Of a stretch of DNA of 64,000 nt, positions 8,457-17,593 are shown piece after piece (position 1 is the first letter of the stretch; every line of letters starts with the position of its first letter). The DNA comes from Flammeovirgaceae bacterium UBA2366 (lineage in GTDB: Bacteria > Bacteroidota > Bacteroidia > Cytophagales > Cyclobacteriaceae). The notes under the pieces are model-generated. The model saw only the letters and a program-made list of their open reading frames with translations. It was not told where the DNA came from and did not search any database. A program made the position numbers and the translations under genes. The stretch covers positions 62,001 to 126,000 of the forward strand of contig DDTK01000014.1 of assembly GCA_002344065.1 (NCBI GenBank). Direction: 5' to 3'.

Positions 8457-10184
8457 TCAATGCGGGGTGACCGACACCAACTCCCCATCCTTAAAGCGGA
8501 TAAATGGAACATGCTGGTTGTCGCGTGAAAACTGAAAGTTATAACCTTCTGTCAGATAGCCTTTGATTTCCTTTCGGTTTAGGGCATCCTGAAAATACAC
8601 TCCGTGTGCTTTAAGCATGTTTCCGGCAAAGAGCATAAAGTCATAACCGGTTTTTACATAATCTGTATAGGGTATGGTGCTGGTTACGCGACCGTGCACG
8701 CGAATAAATTTCTTTTGGAAGGCACTGTAGGCCTGGTTATCAAAAGCAGTAAAGTTGGAAGCAAACATAACCACCCCTAAAGAATTTAGCTTTTCGTAAT
8801 CGGTAGTTTGATCTAACCAACTTTCTGAACCCAAAATCGTTACCCTATCCCCCCGCGTTGTAACACTGCTGATCACTTTGGAATAAATCACCGGGTCATC
8901 GGAAGCGACAAATACACACCCCAGGCTATCTTTTGGAAGAGTGAATTGCTTAGGGTATTTGAATTCGTCAAACTCCGTAGGTGTAGCAAGAATTTTAAGA
9001 ATTCTTGCGGAGGACTCTTTCGAGAAACGTTCAACCTGAATAACCTTAAGATCTGTTTCCAGGGCCGTGTTTACAAAACTCATGGCCAGTACGGAATCGC
9101 GCTTGGTCTCACCAAAAAATACCATGCACTTTTTATTGCTGACCTGATAAGCTGCAAGAAATTTTGCGGATTGCACCCCCAGAGTTTCCAGTGAAGGCTG
9201 AAATAAAAATCCATAAGGATTGTCACGCACCAGATCAAAATTATTGGAGACAGGATTAAAGAGATTTATCCGGTGAGCCTTAGAGAAATCCTGAACAATT
9301 TTATTCTCTTCCTGAAATAAGGGACCGATAATCAAATCGGTAGTTTTTAGTTCTTCCCGCTCCAGCAGGTTTTTAATTTTAGCCGGGTTACGGTCGGTGT
9401 CATACGCCCGCAAACTTATTTTTATACCTTGTTTGTTTAGGGTATCAATAGCCAATTTTATGCCTTCATATAAATCCAGCACATACTGATTTCGCTTACG
9501 CGACAAATTAGGCTCAAGCGTATTCACCTGAAAAGGGAATAAAACTGAAACACTGTAAATATCCTTATGAACAGTAGGTGGAGTTTCGTCTACAAAATCA
9601 GACTTCTTGAGCTTAAATGTTGAAATGAGTTTATCCAACAATTCTTTTTCTTCCTTTGTATCGATGCTTTTGGAAAGTTCATGGGCCAGTTTTTCTCCAA
9701 CAACAGCATCTTTGGGATATTCCTGATGCATGCGTGTTAGCACACTAACATCTGTCAAACTCGCCAGCCCACTTTTCTTAATACCCTGAACATCCTTCTG
9801 AACTTTCGGGCCCTTAATAGCGGCCAGTTGGTTCATCCCCTGAAAATACTCTTTGCTGTCAAAATGAATTTTAGCCAGCCAAAGATTAACTTCATCCAGC
9901 TGATCCCAGGTCGGATAAAGCTGCTTGATTTGCATGAGCATATCCTTAGCCACCGATTTATAACCCTGGTGGTAAGCACTTATGGCATAATAAAATGAGG
10001 CATATTCAGGAAAAGGATTACTCTTGTCGTAGGCTACTAAAGGTTTAAAACTCTCCATAGCCAAATTATACTTGCCTTCTTTATAAAGTGCTTTAGCGTT
10101 GGTGTATTGCTGCTGGTAATTTACCTGCGCACTAACCAAATTGACAATTGTTGCCAGCAAAACAATACTCAGAAATCGTATCAT
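8457..10184 (-). CDS. TPR plus periplasmic-binding-protein-like (type 1) protein
   Basis: 575 aa with a signal peptide (MIRFLSIVLLATIVNLVSAQ). Residues about 20-180 form TPR-like helices (ALYKEGKYNLAMESFKPLVAY and similar). From about 205 there is a Peripla_BP_6-like fold (YSVSVLFPF, DLYEGIKLAIDTLNKQGI, TDLIIGPLF, NLFNPVSNN). This resembles the LpoA-like arrangement of an outer-membrane regulator of cell-wall synthesis more than a transporter subunit; no ABC genes adjoin it. Start 10184 is 2 nt after the guaA stop, so the two are cotranscribed. The alternative start at 10196 overlaps guaA. Confidence 0.78.
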   Translation of the reverse strand: MIRFLSIVLLATIVNLVSAQVNYQQQYTNAKALYKEGKYNLAMESFKPLVAYDKSNPFPEYASFYYAISAYHQGYKSVAKDMLMQIKQLYPTWDQLDEVNLWLAKIHFDSKEYFQGMNQLAAIKGPKVQKDVQGIKKSGLASLTDVSVLTRMHQEYPKDAVVGEKLAHELSKSIDTKEEKELLDKLISTFKLKKSDFVDETPPTVHKDIYSVSVLFPFQVNTLEPNLSRKRNQYVLDLYEGIKLAIDTLNKQGIKISLRAYDTDRNPAKIKNLLEREELKTTDLIIGPLFQEENKIVQDFSKAHRINLFNPVSNNFDLVRDNPYGFLFQPSLETLGVQSAKFLAAYQVSNKKCMVFFGETKRDSVLAMSFVNTALETDLKVIQVERFSKESSARILKILATPTEFDEFKYPKQFTLPKDSLGCVFVASDDPVIYSKVISSVTTRGDRVTILGSESWLDQTTDYEKLNSLGVVMFASNFTAFDNQAYSAFQKKFIRVHGRVTSTIPYTDYVKTGYDFMLFAGNMLKAHGVYFQDALNRKEIKGYLTEGYNFQFSRDNQHVPFIRFKDGELVSVTPH

Positions 10185-10186
10185 AG

Positions 10187-11713
10187 TTATTCCCATTCAA
10201 TAGTGGCCGGTGGTTTTGAACTGATATCGTATACCACTCGATTAACGCCTTTCACTTTATTAATTATGTCACTGGAAATTTCTGCCAGAAATTCATACGG
10301 TAAATGAACCCAATCGGCTGTCATGCCATCCGTACTGGTTACTGCACGAAGCGCAACAACCTGTTCATAGGTGCGCTCATCGCCCATCACTCCTACCGAA
10401 TGAATGGGCAATAAAACCGCACCCGCTTGCCATACTCTGTCATAAAGTGAATGCTGTCTCAGCCCTCCAATAAATATTGCATCAACTTCCTGCAAAATTC
10501 GCACTTTCTCAGCGGTTATATCGCCCAATATACGAATACCCAGGCCAGGCCCCGGAAAAGGATGACGACCTAAAATAGCAGGATCAATGCCAAGGGTTTT
10601 ACCAACGATCCGAACCTCATCCTTGAACAATGTGTTCAACGGCTCCACCACCTTCATTTTCATCTTTTCGGGTAATCCCCCCACATTGTGATGCGATTTA
10701 ATAGTAGCGGATGGTCCTTTGACGGAAACCGATTCAATAACATCCGGGTAGATTGTTCCCTGACCCAGCCACTTTACATCAGTTATGCGATGAGCTTCCT
10801 CATCAAAAACATCAATAAATGTTTTACCAATAGCTTTACGCTTCGCTTCGGGTTCACTCAATCCGCTTAATGAAGTATAGAATTTTTCCTTGGCGTCAAC
10901 ACCCTTAATATTGAGTCCCATGCCTTTGTACGACTCAAGCACCTGATCAAATTCATTTTTGCGCAATAAGCCATTATCTACAAAAATGCAATGCAGGTTT
11001 TTTCCGATGGCCTTATGGATGAGTGTTGCCGCCACAGTGGAATCCACACCACCTGATAAAGCCATTACCACTTTATCGTTCCCAAGCTTTTTTTTAAGAT
11101 CGGCTACAGTAGTTTCTACAAACTGATCGGGTGTCCAGTCTTGTGCGCACGCGCAGATATGTACAACAAAATTTCGTAGTAAATTTTTACCTTCTGTGGT
11201 GTGCGTTACTTCAGGATGAAATTGAATACCATAAATGTGGGTATTCTTAACATGATAGGCAGCAACTTTTACAGATGGCGTGCTCGAAATAATTTCGAAG
11301 GAATCGGGAACTGTGGCAATGGTATCGCTGTGTGACATCCACACCTGGGTATCCAATGAAATTTCCTTCAACAATTCATTATGATGGTCAACCGTGGTTA
11401 ACCGTGCACGGCCATATTCCCGGATTTGGGAAGGCAATACTGAACCACCGCTTTTGTGGGCAATCAACTGTGCTCCATAACACACCCCTAAAACCGGAAG
11501 ATTGTTGAACGCTTTCAGATCAACATCTGGGGAGCCCGCATCACGGACAGAACAGGGACTACCGGAAAGAATTATGCCCTTAATGTCAGGGGTAATTTCA
11601 GGTATCTTATTAAATGGATGGATTTCACAGTAAACATTAAGTTCGCGTACCCTGCGGGCAATCAATTGGGTATACTGCGAACCAAAATCAAGGATCAGGA
11701 TCTGTTCTGGCAT
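10187..11713 (-). CDS. guaA: GMP synthase (glutamine-hydrolysing)
   Basis: Converts XMP, glutamine and ATP to GMP. 508 aa from the ATG at 11713. The class I amidotransferase domain has C78 (GVCYGAQ) and H166/E168 (QFHPEV). The ATP pyrophosphatase loop SGGVDS is at 220-225, and the C-terminal dimerisation domain (RHPFPGPGLGIRILGD) is complete. The longer frame to 11746 adds eleven residues absent from the family. A strong promoter match ends only a few bases before this ATG, so the mRNA may be nearly leaderless. Confidence 0.97.
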   Translation of the reverse strand: MPEQILILDFGSQYTQLIARRVRELNVYCEIHPFNKIPEITPDIKGIILSGSPCSVRDAGSPDVDLKAFNNLPVLGVCYGAQLIAHKSGGSVLPSQIREYGRARLTTVDHHNELLKEISLDTQVWMSHSDTIATVPDSFEIISSTPSVKVAAYHVKNTHIYGIQFHPEVTHTTEGKNLLRNFVVHICACAQDWTPDQFVETTVADLKKKLGNDKVVMALSGGVDSTVAATLIHKAIGKNLHCIFVDNGLLRKNEFDQVLESYKGMGLNIKGVDAKEKFYTSLSGLSEPEAKRKAIGKTFIDVFDEEAHRITDVKWLGQGTIYPDVIESVSVKGPSATIKSHHNVGGLPEKMKMKVVEPLNTLFKDEVRIVGKTLGIDPAILGRHPFPGPGLGIRILGDITAEKVRILQEVDAIFIGGLRQHSLYDRVWQAGAVLLPIHSVGVMGDERTYEQVVALRAVTSTDGMTADWVHLPYEFLAEISSDIINKVKGVNRVVYDISSKPPATIEWE

Positions 11714-11716
11714 GTG

Positions 11717-11746
11717 CAAAAATAACAGGCCGGCATGAGCCAACAA
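11717..11746 (-). promoter_or_regulatory. Promoter of guaA (TTG-N19-TATTTTTG)
   Basis: Minus strand: TTG at plus 11744-11746, 19-nt spacer, TATTTTTG at plus 11717-11724. The -7 element ends 3 nt before the guaA ATG (11713), which would place the transcription start at or beside the start codon. Confidence 0.55.
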
Positions 11747-11794
11747 GGGAAGAGGAAAAATAGATTAGGGGTTACGGATTAGACTAAAAACCCG

Positions 11795-12628
11795 CTACTC
11801 TTTTGGAAAGCAGTACTCCTCCAGATATCCCCCGGCATCATCAATACCCTTGTAAAAGGCCTTATTTAAAAGCCGGCATCCCTCCTCTTTTCTGTCCAGT
11901 TCAACCAAAGCCACACCTTTGTAGAATAACAACTCAAGGTTCTGACCATCCAGACGAAGGGCCAGGTTGATATAGGTAAGTGCCAGTTCAAAAGCACCTT
12001 GTTCAAGGCAAACCGAACCCGCATATTGATAGGCGGGCAAATATCCTCCGTTAGCTAGTATAGATTGATCGAAGTGATACAGCGCACTATCCGGCTTTTC
12101 GAGTCCGTAGTAGGCGAGTCCCGTGTACAACTCAACCTCTTCATCGGTAGCCCATTGCTTCATTGCCTTTAATTCAACCAAGGCTTGCTCATTCTCGCCC
12201 ATCTCTACCAACAGGCCAGCTCGCCACTTTAAAAGATCGATGTTCATGGCGTCCCATTCCAGCACCTGATTCAAATCATCAAGCTGAAGCTGCAACTCCC
12301 CTAACTCACGATAAATAAAGGCGCGAAGAATACGGGCACGCGGCAGGCTTTGGTTTTCCGGAATAAAAACTTTCAGATCGGCTAAAGCCTGATCAAATTC
12401 ACCCAGATAGAAAAGACAAACGGCTCGCTTATACAGTATCTGACGCTGCTGAACTGTTTTTAGTTTAGTAGCCTTGGCTACTTTGTTGTATTGTTTCAGT
12501 GCACCAACAAAATCTTCGCGATTAAAAAGTGTATCGCCAAGCGCCTCTGCAACCTGTACCTTTGACGGCTTAGTCTGTGCAAACAGTCCTACGCTAAAAA
12601 GAAAAAACAGAATACCTATCCACCTCAT
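11795..12628 (-). CDS. TPR-repeat secreted protein
   Basis: 277 aa with signal peptide MRWIGILFFLFSVGLFAQ. Several TPR-like helical pairs are visible (LYKRAVCLFYLGEFDQALADL, ELQLQLDDLNQVLEWD, ELYTGLAYYGLEKPDSALYHFDQSI, LTYINLALRLDGQNLELLFYKGVALVEL). TPRs are protein-interaction scaffolds; the partner is unknown. The start overlaps the typA stop in an ATGA arrangement, so the two are translationally coupled. Confidence 0.8.
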   Translation of the reverse strand: MRWIGILFFLFSVGLFAQTKPSKVQVAEALGDTLFNREDFVGALKQYNKVAKATKLKTVQQRQILYKRAVCLFYLGEFDQALADLKVFIPENQSLPRARILRAFIYRELGELQLQLDDLNQVLEWDAMNIDLLKWRAGLLVEMGENEQALVELKAMKQWATDEEVELYTGLAYYGLEKPDSALYHFDQSILANGGYLPAYQYAGSVCLEQGAFELALTYINLALRLDGQNLELLFYKGVALVELDRKEEGCRLLNKAFYKGIDDAGGYLEEYCFPKE

Positions 12629-14445
12629 ACCGCCAACGCTTTGTTGCGTTCGCGTTTACGGTCATTTTCTTTTAAGTAAACTTTACGCAGGCGTATCGAC
12701 TTTGGTGTCACTTCAACATACTCATCAGCCTGGATGTATTCCAGGGCCTCTTCCAGCGAAAATTTAGTAGCTGGAGCAATGCGCATTTTTTCATCAGAAC
12801 CTGAAGCGCGAATGTTGGTAAGTTTTTTTGTTTTGGTAACGTTTACCACCAAATCACCAGCACGGCTATGTTCTCCAATAACCTGACCTTCATAAACAGC
12901 TTCTCCCGGATCGATAAAAAACTTTCCGCGATCCTGAAGGTTGTGCAAGCTGTATGGAATCGCTTCGCCTTCATCCATAACAATTAAAGATCCGTTGATA
13001 CGGCCCGGTATTTCGCCCTTATAGGGTTGATATTCTTTAAAGCGGTGGGTAACGATGGCCTCACCTGCTGTAACGTTCAATAAATAATTTCTTAACCCGA
13101 TAATACCGCGAGAAGGAATCATAAATTTCAAAATCATCCTATCACTCTTCGGCTCCATGTTGGTCATTTCACCTTTGCGCATGGAAACTGTTTCGATAGC
13201 CTTTCCAGCATCTGTTTCGGGTAAATCGATTGTTAATTCTTCAACAGGCTCACACTTTACGCCATCAATCTGACGGAAAATTACTTGCGGCTGCCCAATT
13301 TGTAATTCGTAGCCTTCTCTGCGCATGGTTTCGATCAACACCGATAAGTGAAGTACCCCACGGCCAAAAACCATGAAGCTATCAGCTGAACCGGTTTCAC
13401 CTAAACGCAAAGCCAGGTTCTTCTCTAATTCCTTTTCTAAACGTTCCCTGATGTGACGCGAAGTAACAAACTTTCCTTCTTTACCATAAAACGGAGAATT
13501 GTTAATGGTGAAGAGCATACTCATCGTTGGCTCATCAATCGCAATAGACTTTAATGGTTCCGGCTTTTCAGGATCAGTTACAGTATCTCCAATCTCAAAA
13601 CCTTCCAAACCAACAATCGCACAAATTTCTCCTGACGAAACAGAGTCAACTTTCTGTTTTTCAAAACCTTCGAATACATATAAATCTTTAATACGCGATT
13701 TTGTAATGGTCTTTCCATCACGCTTTACCATGGCCACTTGCTGACCCGTTTTTAATTCACCACGGTGAATTCGACCAATAGCCACCCGGCCGATGTAAGA
13801 AGAATATTCCAACGATGTTACCAACATCTGTGGAGATCCCTCTGCTACTGTTGGTGCGGGAATGTATTTAATAATGCCTTCCAATAAAGGTGTAATGTCT
13901 TCTGTTGGTTGTTTCCAGTCGGTGCTCATCCAGCCTTGTTTTGCCGAACCATAGAACGTAGGGAAATCAAGCTGCTCTTCGGTGGCATCCAGCGTGAACA
14001 TCAGATCGAAAACCTGTTCGTGTACTTCATCAGGCGTACAGTTTTTCTTATCTACTTTATTTACCACCACAATCGGCTTTAAGCCTAATTGAATTGCCTT
14101 TTGCAATACAAAGCGGGTTTGAGGCATGGGGCCTTCAAAGGCATCAACCAACAATAAGCAACCATCGGCCATGTTTAACACACGTTCTACTTCACCGCCA
14201 AAATCGCTGTGGCCTGGTGTGTCAATAATATTGATCTTATAATCCTTATACCGTACAGAAACGTTCTTGGCGAGAATGGTGATACCACGTTCGCGCTCCA
14301 ATTCATTACTGTCCATAATGAGCTCGCCAGGGTTCTCGTGAGCTTGAAATAAATGACCGGCATGCAAAAGTTTGTCTACCAACGTGGTCTTTCCATGGTC
14401 AACGTGGGCAATAATGGCAATGTTTCTGATTTTACTAACTTCCAT
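12625..14445 (-). CDS. typA: Translational GTPase TypA/BipA
   Basis: Ribosome-binding GTPase of the EF-G/LepA class. 606 aa, normal length. G1 is AHVDHGKTTLVDKL (14-27), G3 is DTPGH, G4 is NKVDKK. The C-terminal TypA-specific domain, with PGRINGSLIVMDEGEAIPYSLHNLQ (quoted in part), is intact. It is needed for ribosome assembly or stress and cold growth in other bacteria. A perfect -7 element lies about 60 nt upstream, and the coupled TPR gene follows. Confidence 0.96.
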   Translation of the reverse strand: MEVSKIRNIAIIAHVDHGKTTLVDKLLHAGHLFQAHENPGELIMDSNELERERGITILAKNVSVRYKDYKINIIDTPGHSDFGGEVERVLNMADGCLLLVDAFEGPMPQTRFVLQKAIQLGLKPIVVVNKVDKKNCTPDEVHEQVFDLMFTLDATEEQLDFPTFYGSAKQGWMSTDWKQPTEDITPLLEGIIKYIPAPTVAEGSPQMLVTSLEYSSYIGRVAIGRIHRGELKTGQQVAMVKRDGKTITKSRIKDLYVFEGFEKQKVDSVSSGEICAIVGLEGFEIGDTVTDPEKPEPLKSIAIDEPTMSMLFTINNSPFYGKEGKFVTSRHIRERLEKELEKNLALRLGETGSADSFMVFGRGVLHLSVLIETMRREGYELQIGQPQVIFRQIDGVKCEPVEELTIDLPETDAGKAIETVSMRKGEMTNMEPKSDRMILKFMIPSRGIIGLRNYLLNVTAGEAIVTHRFKEYQPYKGEIPGRINGSLIVMDEGEAIPYSLHNLQDRGKFFIDPGEAVYEGQVIGEHSRAGDLVVNVTKTKKLTNIRASGSDEKMRIAPATKFSLEEALEYIQADEYVEVTPKSIRLRKVYLKENDRKRERNKALAV

Positions 14446-14505
14446 AAATCTTTGAAATCCGCTTGTTTTCTGATGTTTAGCCTATTATGGCTTTAATTAA
14501 GGGGG

Positions 14506-14513
14506 CAAAGATA
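14506..14513 (-). promoter_or_regulatory. Candidate -7 element upstream of typA
   Basis: TATCTTTG on the minus strand matches TAnnTTTG exactly, 61 nt upstream of the typA ATG. No TTG stands at the ideal distance; the nearest is 12 nt upstream, so this is only a partial promoter match. Confidence 0.4.
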
Positions 14514-14567
14514 AGAATGAAAATTCAAGGAATAAGGTTCAGCATTCAAAGTTTTATAGGCAACGTG

Positions 14568-15245
14568 CTAATTCCTGTTCAATACACGACTGAAAAACTC
14601 ATAAAGAGCCTCCATTATTTCATCGGCATCGGTTGCATAGTGTAAAGCTCCATTCTCCTGATTAAACCTTACAATCAGATCATAGTACTTTTCATCGTTG
14701 ATGGAGTACGTATCCATCATGATCTTTTTTACATCTGGGTCAGCAATAACCTGTCGATAGGTTTGTGTACGGTTGTTTTCCCGCACATACTTTGCAAGCT
14801 TACGCCTGTCACGCTCTTCTCGCCAGAAAAAATAATCGATGGGAGAAATAACAGCTTGCAGGGGATCCATTCGCTTTGGTTCTTCGCGGGTGCGGTCTTC
14901 AATTTTGTTAGGATATAGCCGCGTGGCCTTAACGGTAATGTTAGCCAGCATCTGCACATTCTCTTTCAGCATAATCATTATGGCATCTTCTTCAAATAGA
15001 AGGGGAAGAATGAGTGGCTTATATCCAAGACTGGTGAATATTAATGTATCGATCGGCCGTGCTGCTATGCGAAAGCTACCATCGGCTTGGGTAACAATTC
15101 CAGTAGCTGAATTTTTTATTGCGATGTGAACATCGGGCAGGTTTTTTAATGTTACAGAATCAACAACAATACCACGGTAAACTTTTTGCGCGAATACTTG
15201 CGCAGCAAACAGAAAAAAAGCTAATGTGAGAAAAACCCTGATCAA
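14568..15245 (-). CDS. Carboxypeptidase-regulatory-like domain protein, secreted
   Basis: 225 aa. No ATG fits; the frame starts at TTG 15245, directly before a signal peptide (IRVFLTLAFFLFAAQVFAQ), and an in-frame stop lies just upstream. Residues about 20-95 match the CarboxypepD_reg-like beta-sandwich (YRGIVVDSVTLKNLPDVHIA, ADGSFRIAA, TLIFTSLGYKPL) that also opens SusC proteins, but no TonB barrel follows. The C-terminal part is charged and helical. Such proteins are usually envelope-associated and of unknown role. Confidence 0.8.
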   Translation of the reverse strand: MIRVFLTLAFFLFAAQVFAQKVYRGIVVDSVTLKNLPDVHIAIKNSATGIVTQADGSFRIAARPIDTLIFTSLGYKPLILPLLFEEDAIMIMLKENVQMLANITVKATRLYPNKIEDRTREEPKRMDPLQAVISPIDYFFWREERDRRKLAKYVRENNRTQTYRQVIADPDVKKIMMDTYSINDEKYYDLIVRFNQENGALHYATDADEIMEALYEFFSRVLNRN

Positions 15246-15303
15246 CCTTGAAATTTAATTGAGGATGCTAAGAATGATACAATAGTTGAACCAGAACAAA
15301 AAA

Positions 15304-16218
15304 TTAAGAGTTAAACCGTAAAAATGTTCCCATGGGTAAATCCCTTCCATTACTGGATTTCAGAAAGAATTCTCCTGCTTCCGCATAATGCATAGTAAAA
15401 TGAGTTTTAGCCACATTTAAACCAACCAATGATGAAAGCCCTACTGCATACATACTCAAAATAAAAAAACAGTTCTTCTCCTCCAGCAATTCACTACTCA
15501 TCCGCACCAGTTCATTCAACTGCTCCTGAAGTGTCCACTTCTCCCCTTCCGGTCCGCGACCGTACGGTGGCGGATCCATAATTATTCCATTGTACTTATT
15601 TCCACGCTTTACTTCGCGTTGTACAAATTTGAAAGCATCTTCATATACCCATCGAATATCTGCTAAATTGTTAAGCTGCATATTTTGATTTGCCCAATTC
15701 AACCCAGGTCGGGAAGCATCAACATGAGTAACATCAGCACCAGCAGTTTTAGCTACCACGGAAGCGGCACCTGTATAAGCAAACAAATTCAACACACGTG
15801 GCCTTTCGGCCTTCCAGTTGGTTATGGTATCGTAAATGAAATTCCAGTTTTCGCCTTGCTCCGGAAAAATACCTACGTGACCGAAACTGGTAAGTGCCAG
15901 ACGTAACGTAAGTTTTAAATCATTGTATTGATAGTAAACCTGCCAACTTTCTGGCATGCCCTTATTGCGGGTCCATCCACCTTTCACTTCATCGCTAAAC
16001 CGAAATTTATCTTTCTGTTCACGGTCAAAGCGGGCATCCGCCAGTCGGCTCCACTCCTTTTCGGATAACACACTGCTCCAGATAGCCTGCGGCTCCGGAC
16101 GAATAAGCGTGTACTTTCCAAAGCGTTCCAACTTCTGACCTTCACCCGAATCGATGAGTTCATAGTCTTTCCAGGAGGAGGGATAAAGTAGTTTCAGATT
16201 CAAGGAAATAAAGTTCAA
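15304..16218 (-). CDS. SAM-dependent methyltransferase, RlmI-like
   Basis: 304 aa. A Rossmann methyltransferase with SAM motif RVLNLFAYTGAASVVAKTAG (about 140-160), acidic loop THVDASRPGLNWANQN and catalytic DPPPYGRG (about 217-224). The fold and DPPxYG motif match the rRNA m5C/RlmI-like family (Methyltransf_SAM). There is no PUA domain, so the target may not be 23S rRNA C1962. No ATG is available; TTG at 16218 is the likely start. It is divergent from the DUF559-SpoU gene. Confidence 0.82.
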   Translation of the reverse strand: MNFISLNLKLLYPSSWKDYELIDSGEGQKLERFGKYTLIRPEPQAIWSSVLSEKEWSRLADARFDREQKDKFRFSDEVKGGWTRNKGMPESWQVYYQYNDLKLTLRLALTSFGHVGIFPEQGENWNFIYDTITNWKAERPRVLNLFAYTGAASVVAKTAGADVTHVDASRPGLNWANQNMQLNNLADIRWVYEDAFKFVQREVKRGNKYNGIIMDPPPYGRGPEGEKWTLQEQLNELVRMSSELLEEKNCFFILSMYAVGLSSLVGLNVAKTHFTMHYAEAGEFFLKSSNGRDLPMGTFLRFNS

Positions 16219-16291
16219 AGTTCAGGTAAAAATAGAAAGAAGCTATGATTTTGAAATTTAATCATGGAACTTTACTCGTGGAGAAATAAGT

Positions 16292-17548
16292 ATGGCGCAC
16301 ATCCACAACCAAGACCACGTGAAACAAACACGAAAAGACCTGCAAAACAATGCTATAACGGCAGAAGCTACCCTGTGGGGATTTCTTCAGAAAAGTCAGT
16401 TAGAAGGACGCAAATTCAGAAGACAGCACAGCATTGGTAACTACGTTGTCGATTTTTATTGCCCTGCTGAAAAATTAGTTGTTGAACTGGATGGTGTGGC
16501 ACATTTTCATCAGTCAGGCTATGAAAACGATCAAGAACGCACTAAGTATCTTCAATCTTTAAATTTACGTGTACTTCGCTTCGAAAATGAAGAAGTGTTT
16601 AAAGCAACAGAATCTGTTTTGGATAAAATAAAAGCAGCATTTATAACCACCCCTGGCCCCTCCTTTGCCAAGGAGGGGAATAAGAATTCCCAACACAATG
16701 AAAATTCCCCTCCTGTTTCAGGAGGGGTGGCCGAAGGCCGGGGTGGTAAAAATTTACATTTTAAAATCACCAGCACTCAAAATCCAAAAATTAAAAGCCT
16801 GCTTGCGTTGGAAAAACCACGAGAGCGCAGAAAGCAGCAGCTTTTTATCATTGAAGGAAAAAAAGAAATTAAGTTTGCTTTAGAGGCAGGCTACCACATT
16901 GGCAATCTTTTCTTTTGCGCTGACATGGTGGGGTTGAGCGAACTGCAATCACTTGGGTTAGATGACAAACTGCTGATACCCGTTTCAAAAGAAGTATTCG
17001 ATAAAATTGCCGTGCGCGAAAATTCGGGTGGTGTAATTGCTGTTGCTGAAATGAAAGTTCATGAACTTAATCAAATCACGCTGAGCAATACTCCCCTAAT
17101 TTTAATTCTTGAAGGGGTAGAGAAACCCGGCAACCTTGGTGCAATTTTGCGCACAGCCGATGCAGCCGGAGTAGATGCCGTAATCATCTGCGACCCACAA
17201 ACTGATTTTTACAATCCCAATGTCATCCGCTCAAGCTTGGGTTGTGTATTCACCAAACAAATTGCGGCTGCTACCAGCGAAGAAACAATTCATTGGTTAA
17301 AGAATAATAAGATCAGCATTTATTGCACCTACCTGAAGGCCTCGAAGTCTTACGATCAAACCGACTTTACAAAACCATGCGCCATTGTAATGGGCACCGA
17401 AGCAACAGGTTTATCTGATGGCTGGGTGAAAAACTCAGACGCCAACATTATTATCCCCATGCAGGGAAAAATAGATTCCATGAATGTATCCACCTCATGC
17501 GCGGTGGTGGTGTTTGAAGCCCGGAGACAACGGAATTCGGAAAAATAA
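16292..17548 (+). CDS. DUF559 nuclease-like / SpoU rRNA methyltransferase chimera
   Basis: 418 aa in one open frame. Residues 5-117 are a DUF559 (Vsr-like endonuclease) domain with GRKFRRQHSIGNYVVDFYC and LVVELDG. Residues about 155-418 are a complete TrmH/SpoU 2'-O-methyltransferase with motif 1 GNLGAILRTADAAG, motif 2 MGTEATGL and motif 3 IPMQGKIDSMNVS. The 35 linking residues come from a palindromic repeat at 16647-16746 read in frame. The two halves are normally separate proteins. The methyltransferase could also be made alone from the GTG at 16727, which has AGGAGG close upstream. I trust both domains; the single-polypeptide state is uncertain. Confidence 0.8.
   Translation: MAHIHNQDHVKQTRKDLQNNAITAEATLWGFLQKSQLEGRKFRRQHSIGNYVVDFYCPAEKLVVELDGVAHFHQSGYENDQERTKYLQSLNLRVLRFENEEVFKATESVLDKIKAAFITTPGPSFAKEGNKNSQHNENSPPVSGGVAEGRGGKNLHFKITSTQNPKIKSLLALEKPRERRKQQLFIIEGKKEIKFALEAGYHIGNLFFCADMVGLSELQSLGLDDKLLIPVSKEVFDKIAVRENSGGVIAVAEMKVHELNQITLSNTPLILILEGVEKPGNLGAILRTADAAGVDAVIICDPQTDFYNPNVIRSSLGCVFTKQIAAATSEETIHWLKNNKISIYCTYLKASKSYDQTDFTKPCAIVMGTEATGLSDGWVKNSDANIIIPMQGKIDSMNVSTSCAVVVFEARRQRNSEK
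16647..16746. repeat. Dispersed palindromic repeat inside a coding frame
   Basis: 100 bp bounded by CCACCCC and GGGGTGG, with two internal hairpins: CCCCTCC...GGAGGGG (16657-16678) and CCCCTCCTGTTTCAGGAGGGG (16707-16727). The GGCCGAAGGCCGGGGTGG end is typical of a GC-rich extragenic repeat common in Bacteroidota genomes (from memory). It is read through in frame as TTPGPSFAKEG...GGVAEGRGG, joining two gene modules. Confidence 0.75.
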
Positions 17549-17551
17549 TTA

Positions 17552-17583
17552 AAGGAGTAGCCCCGTTATCAGAGCTTCTCCTT
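17552..17583 (-). terminator. Rho-independent terminator
   Basis: A 10-bp stem with one mismatch (AAGGAGTAGC 17552-17561, GCTTCTCCTT 17574-17583) around a 12-nt loop. On the minus strand it is followed by TAATTATTTTT, so it best terminates leftward transcription coming from the bestrophin and microprotein genes. It lies 3 nt after the plus-strand SpoU stop. Confidence 0.7.
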
Positions 17584-17593
17584 CAATGCTGAT

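Noticed and set aside
16647..16746. CRISPR repeat
   Set aside because: Only two unequal palindromes, no regular spacers; the pattern is that of an extragenic palindromic repeat.
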